Source of the DNA: Penium margaritaceum
Taxonomy: Eukaryota; Streptophyta; Zygnematophyceae; Desmidiales; Peniaceae
Assembly: GCA_023375785.1 (NCBI GenBank)
Contig: SZWC01003568.1
Span: 9,219 to 73,218, forward strand
Reading direction: 5' to 3'
Length of the DNA: 64,000 bases
Position 1 is the first letter of the stretch. Every line of letters begins with the position of its first letter. The position numbers and the translations under genes were made by a program. Below are positions 62,701 to 64,000 of this stretch, in pieces. The notes under the pieces were generated by a model. It was not told the origin of the DNA. It worked only from the letters and a program-made list of their open reading frames with translations, and did no database searches.

Positions 62701-64000
62701 CAGGTACCATAGGCACAGGCGCAGGTCCCCTAGGCACAGGCGCAGGTACACTAGGCATAGGCGCAGGTATCCTAGGCACAGGCGCAGGTACCCTAGGCAC
62801 ACGCGTAGGTACCCTAAGCACAGGCGTAGGTACCCTAGGCACAGGCGCTGGTACCCTAGGCACAGGCGCAAGTACCCCAAGCACAGGCGGAGGTACCCAA
62901 GGCACAGGCGGAGGTACCCTAGGCACAGGCGCTGGTACCCTAGGCACAGGCGCAAGTACCCCAAGCACAGGCGGAGGTACCCAAGGCACAGGCGGAGGTA
63001 CCCTAGGCACATGCGCAGGTACCCTAGGCACAGGCACAAGTACCCTAGGACTTGCGCAGGTACCCAAGCACAGGCGCATGTATCCTAGGCACAGACGTAG
63101 GTATCCGAACCAAAGGCGCATGTACCCTAGGCACAAAAGCAGGTACCTTAGGCACAGGCGTAGTTACCCTAGGGACAGGCGCACGTACCATAGGCACGGG
63201 CGCAGGTACCCTAGGCACAGGCGCAGGTACCCCATGGACAAGCGCTGGTACCCTAGGCTCAGGCGCACATAACCTGGGCACAGGCGCAGGTACCCTAGGC
63301 ACAGGCATAGGTATCATAGGCATAGGCGCAGGTACCCTAGGCAAAGGTGCAGGTACCCTAGGCACAAGCGCAGGTATCCTAGGCACAGGCGCAGGTACCA
63401 TAGGCACAGGCGCAGGTATCCTAGGCACAGGCGCAGGTATCCTAGGCACAGGCGCAGGTATCCTAGGCACAGGCGCAGGTACCATAGGCACAGGCGCAGG
63501 TATCCTAGGCACAGGCGCAGGTATCCTAGGCACAGGCGCAAGTATTGTAGGCACTGGCGCAGGCACCATAAGCACTGGCGCAGGTACCCTAGGCACAGAC
63601 GCACGTACCCTAGGCATAGGCGCAGGTACCCTATGCACAGGCGCAAGCACCCCAGGCATAGGCGCACGTACCCTAGGGACAGGCGCAGGTACCCTAGGCA
63701 CAGGCGCATGTACCCTAAGCACAGGCGCAGGTACCCTAGGTACAGGCGCAGGTACCGTAGGCACAGGCGCAGGTACCCTAGGCACAGGCGCAGGTACCCT
63801 AGGCACAGGCGTAGGAACGAAGGCACAGGCACAGGTACCCTAGGCACAGGTGCAGGTACCCTAGGCACAGGCGTAGGTACCCTAAGTACAGGCGCAGGTA
63901 CCCTAGGCAGAGGCACACGTACCCTAGGCACAGGCGCAGGTACCCTACGGACAGGCGCAGGTATCCTAGGCACAGGCGCAGGTATCCTAGGCACAGGCGC
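59739..64000. repeat. 21-bp satellite array, block 6 (runs off the window)
   Basis: About 203 units to the window end. It shares with block 4 the phase-breaking 20-nt units (CCCAAGCACAGGCRCATG or CCCAAGTACA types near 60947, 61199, 62121 and 63060). These are followed within about 40 bp by an ATCCTAAGCAAAGG-type unit. Higher-order runs: a 42-bp dimer x4 with CCTTAAGCACATGC at 60171, 60213, 60255 and 60297; 84-bp duplications at 60644/60728 and 62847/62931; and a run of TATCCTAGG units near 63360-63540. Confidence 0.96.
60164..60330. repeat. 42-bp higher-order satellite repeat, 4 copies
   Basis: A CCTTAAGCACATGCACAGG unit alternates with a standard unit. The landmark is at 60171, 60213, 60255 and 60297. 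It is a small local dimer expansion. Confidence 0.92.

Overview
The window looks like a heterochromatic stretch of a large plant-lineage genome. Several LTR elements carry a primer site of the tRNA-iMet type (TGGTATCAGAGC), which is typical of green plants and streptophyte algae, and the domain set (Copia, Ty3/Gypsy, hAT) also fits. A repeat-rich streptophyte alga such as Chara is my best guess, but the sequence does not prove it. I see no convincing single-copy host gene, rRNA, functional tRNA, CRISPR array or bacterial operon.

About 25.6 kb (40%) is one GC-rich satellite with a 21-bp unit, GGTACCCTAGG followed by CACAGGCGCA. It lies in six blocks: 1238-5299, 9298-17662, 27419-27966, 30750-36195, 39916-42855 and 59739-64000. 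Inside the blocks are higher-order repeats of 42, 63, 84, 105, 147, 168 and 210 bp. Because 21 bp is exactly 7 codons, four of six frames stay open for kilobases. The many long Gly/Thr-, Arg/Tyr/Pro-, Leu/Cys- and Pro/Val-rich reading frames there are by-products of the repeat, not genes.

The blocks are separated by transposable elements, most of which inserted into the satellite. From left to right they are: a cut-off Copia element (1-1237); a non-autonomous LTR element (5300-9297) with a perfect 5-bp target duplication; a compound region of an LTR-element fragment (17663-18314), a nearly complete Copia element on the minus strand (18326-24277) and a second non-autonomous LTR element (24278-27418); a third (27967-30749, perfect 5-bp target duplication); and a fourth (36196-39915) with a small gag-like frame but no pol.

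The region 42856-59738 is the most gene-like. It starts with the 5' part of a hAT transposon (BED finger plus the start of a transposase), which runs into a decayed Ty3/Gypsy element. That element has protease, reverse transcriptase and RNase H, then an unusual insert with a second protease-like domain and a coiled-coil protein, then integrase. Downstream are an Ala/Pro-rich 31-residue repeat, a 616-residue frame with five tandem PHD-like fingers, a solo LTR, and a second PHD-like frame. Whether the PHD-finger frames belong to the Gypsy element or are a separate gene family is the main open question.

Two N runs (17112-17171, 42239-42556) and one single N inside a 288-bp duplication (22549) mark uncertain assembly, so copy numbers in the arrays are provisional.
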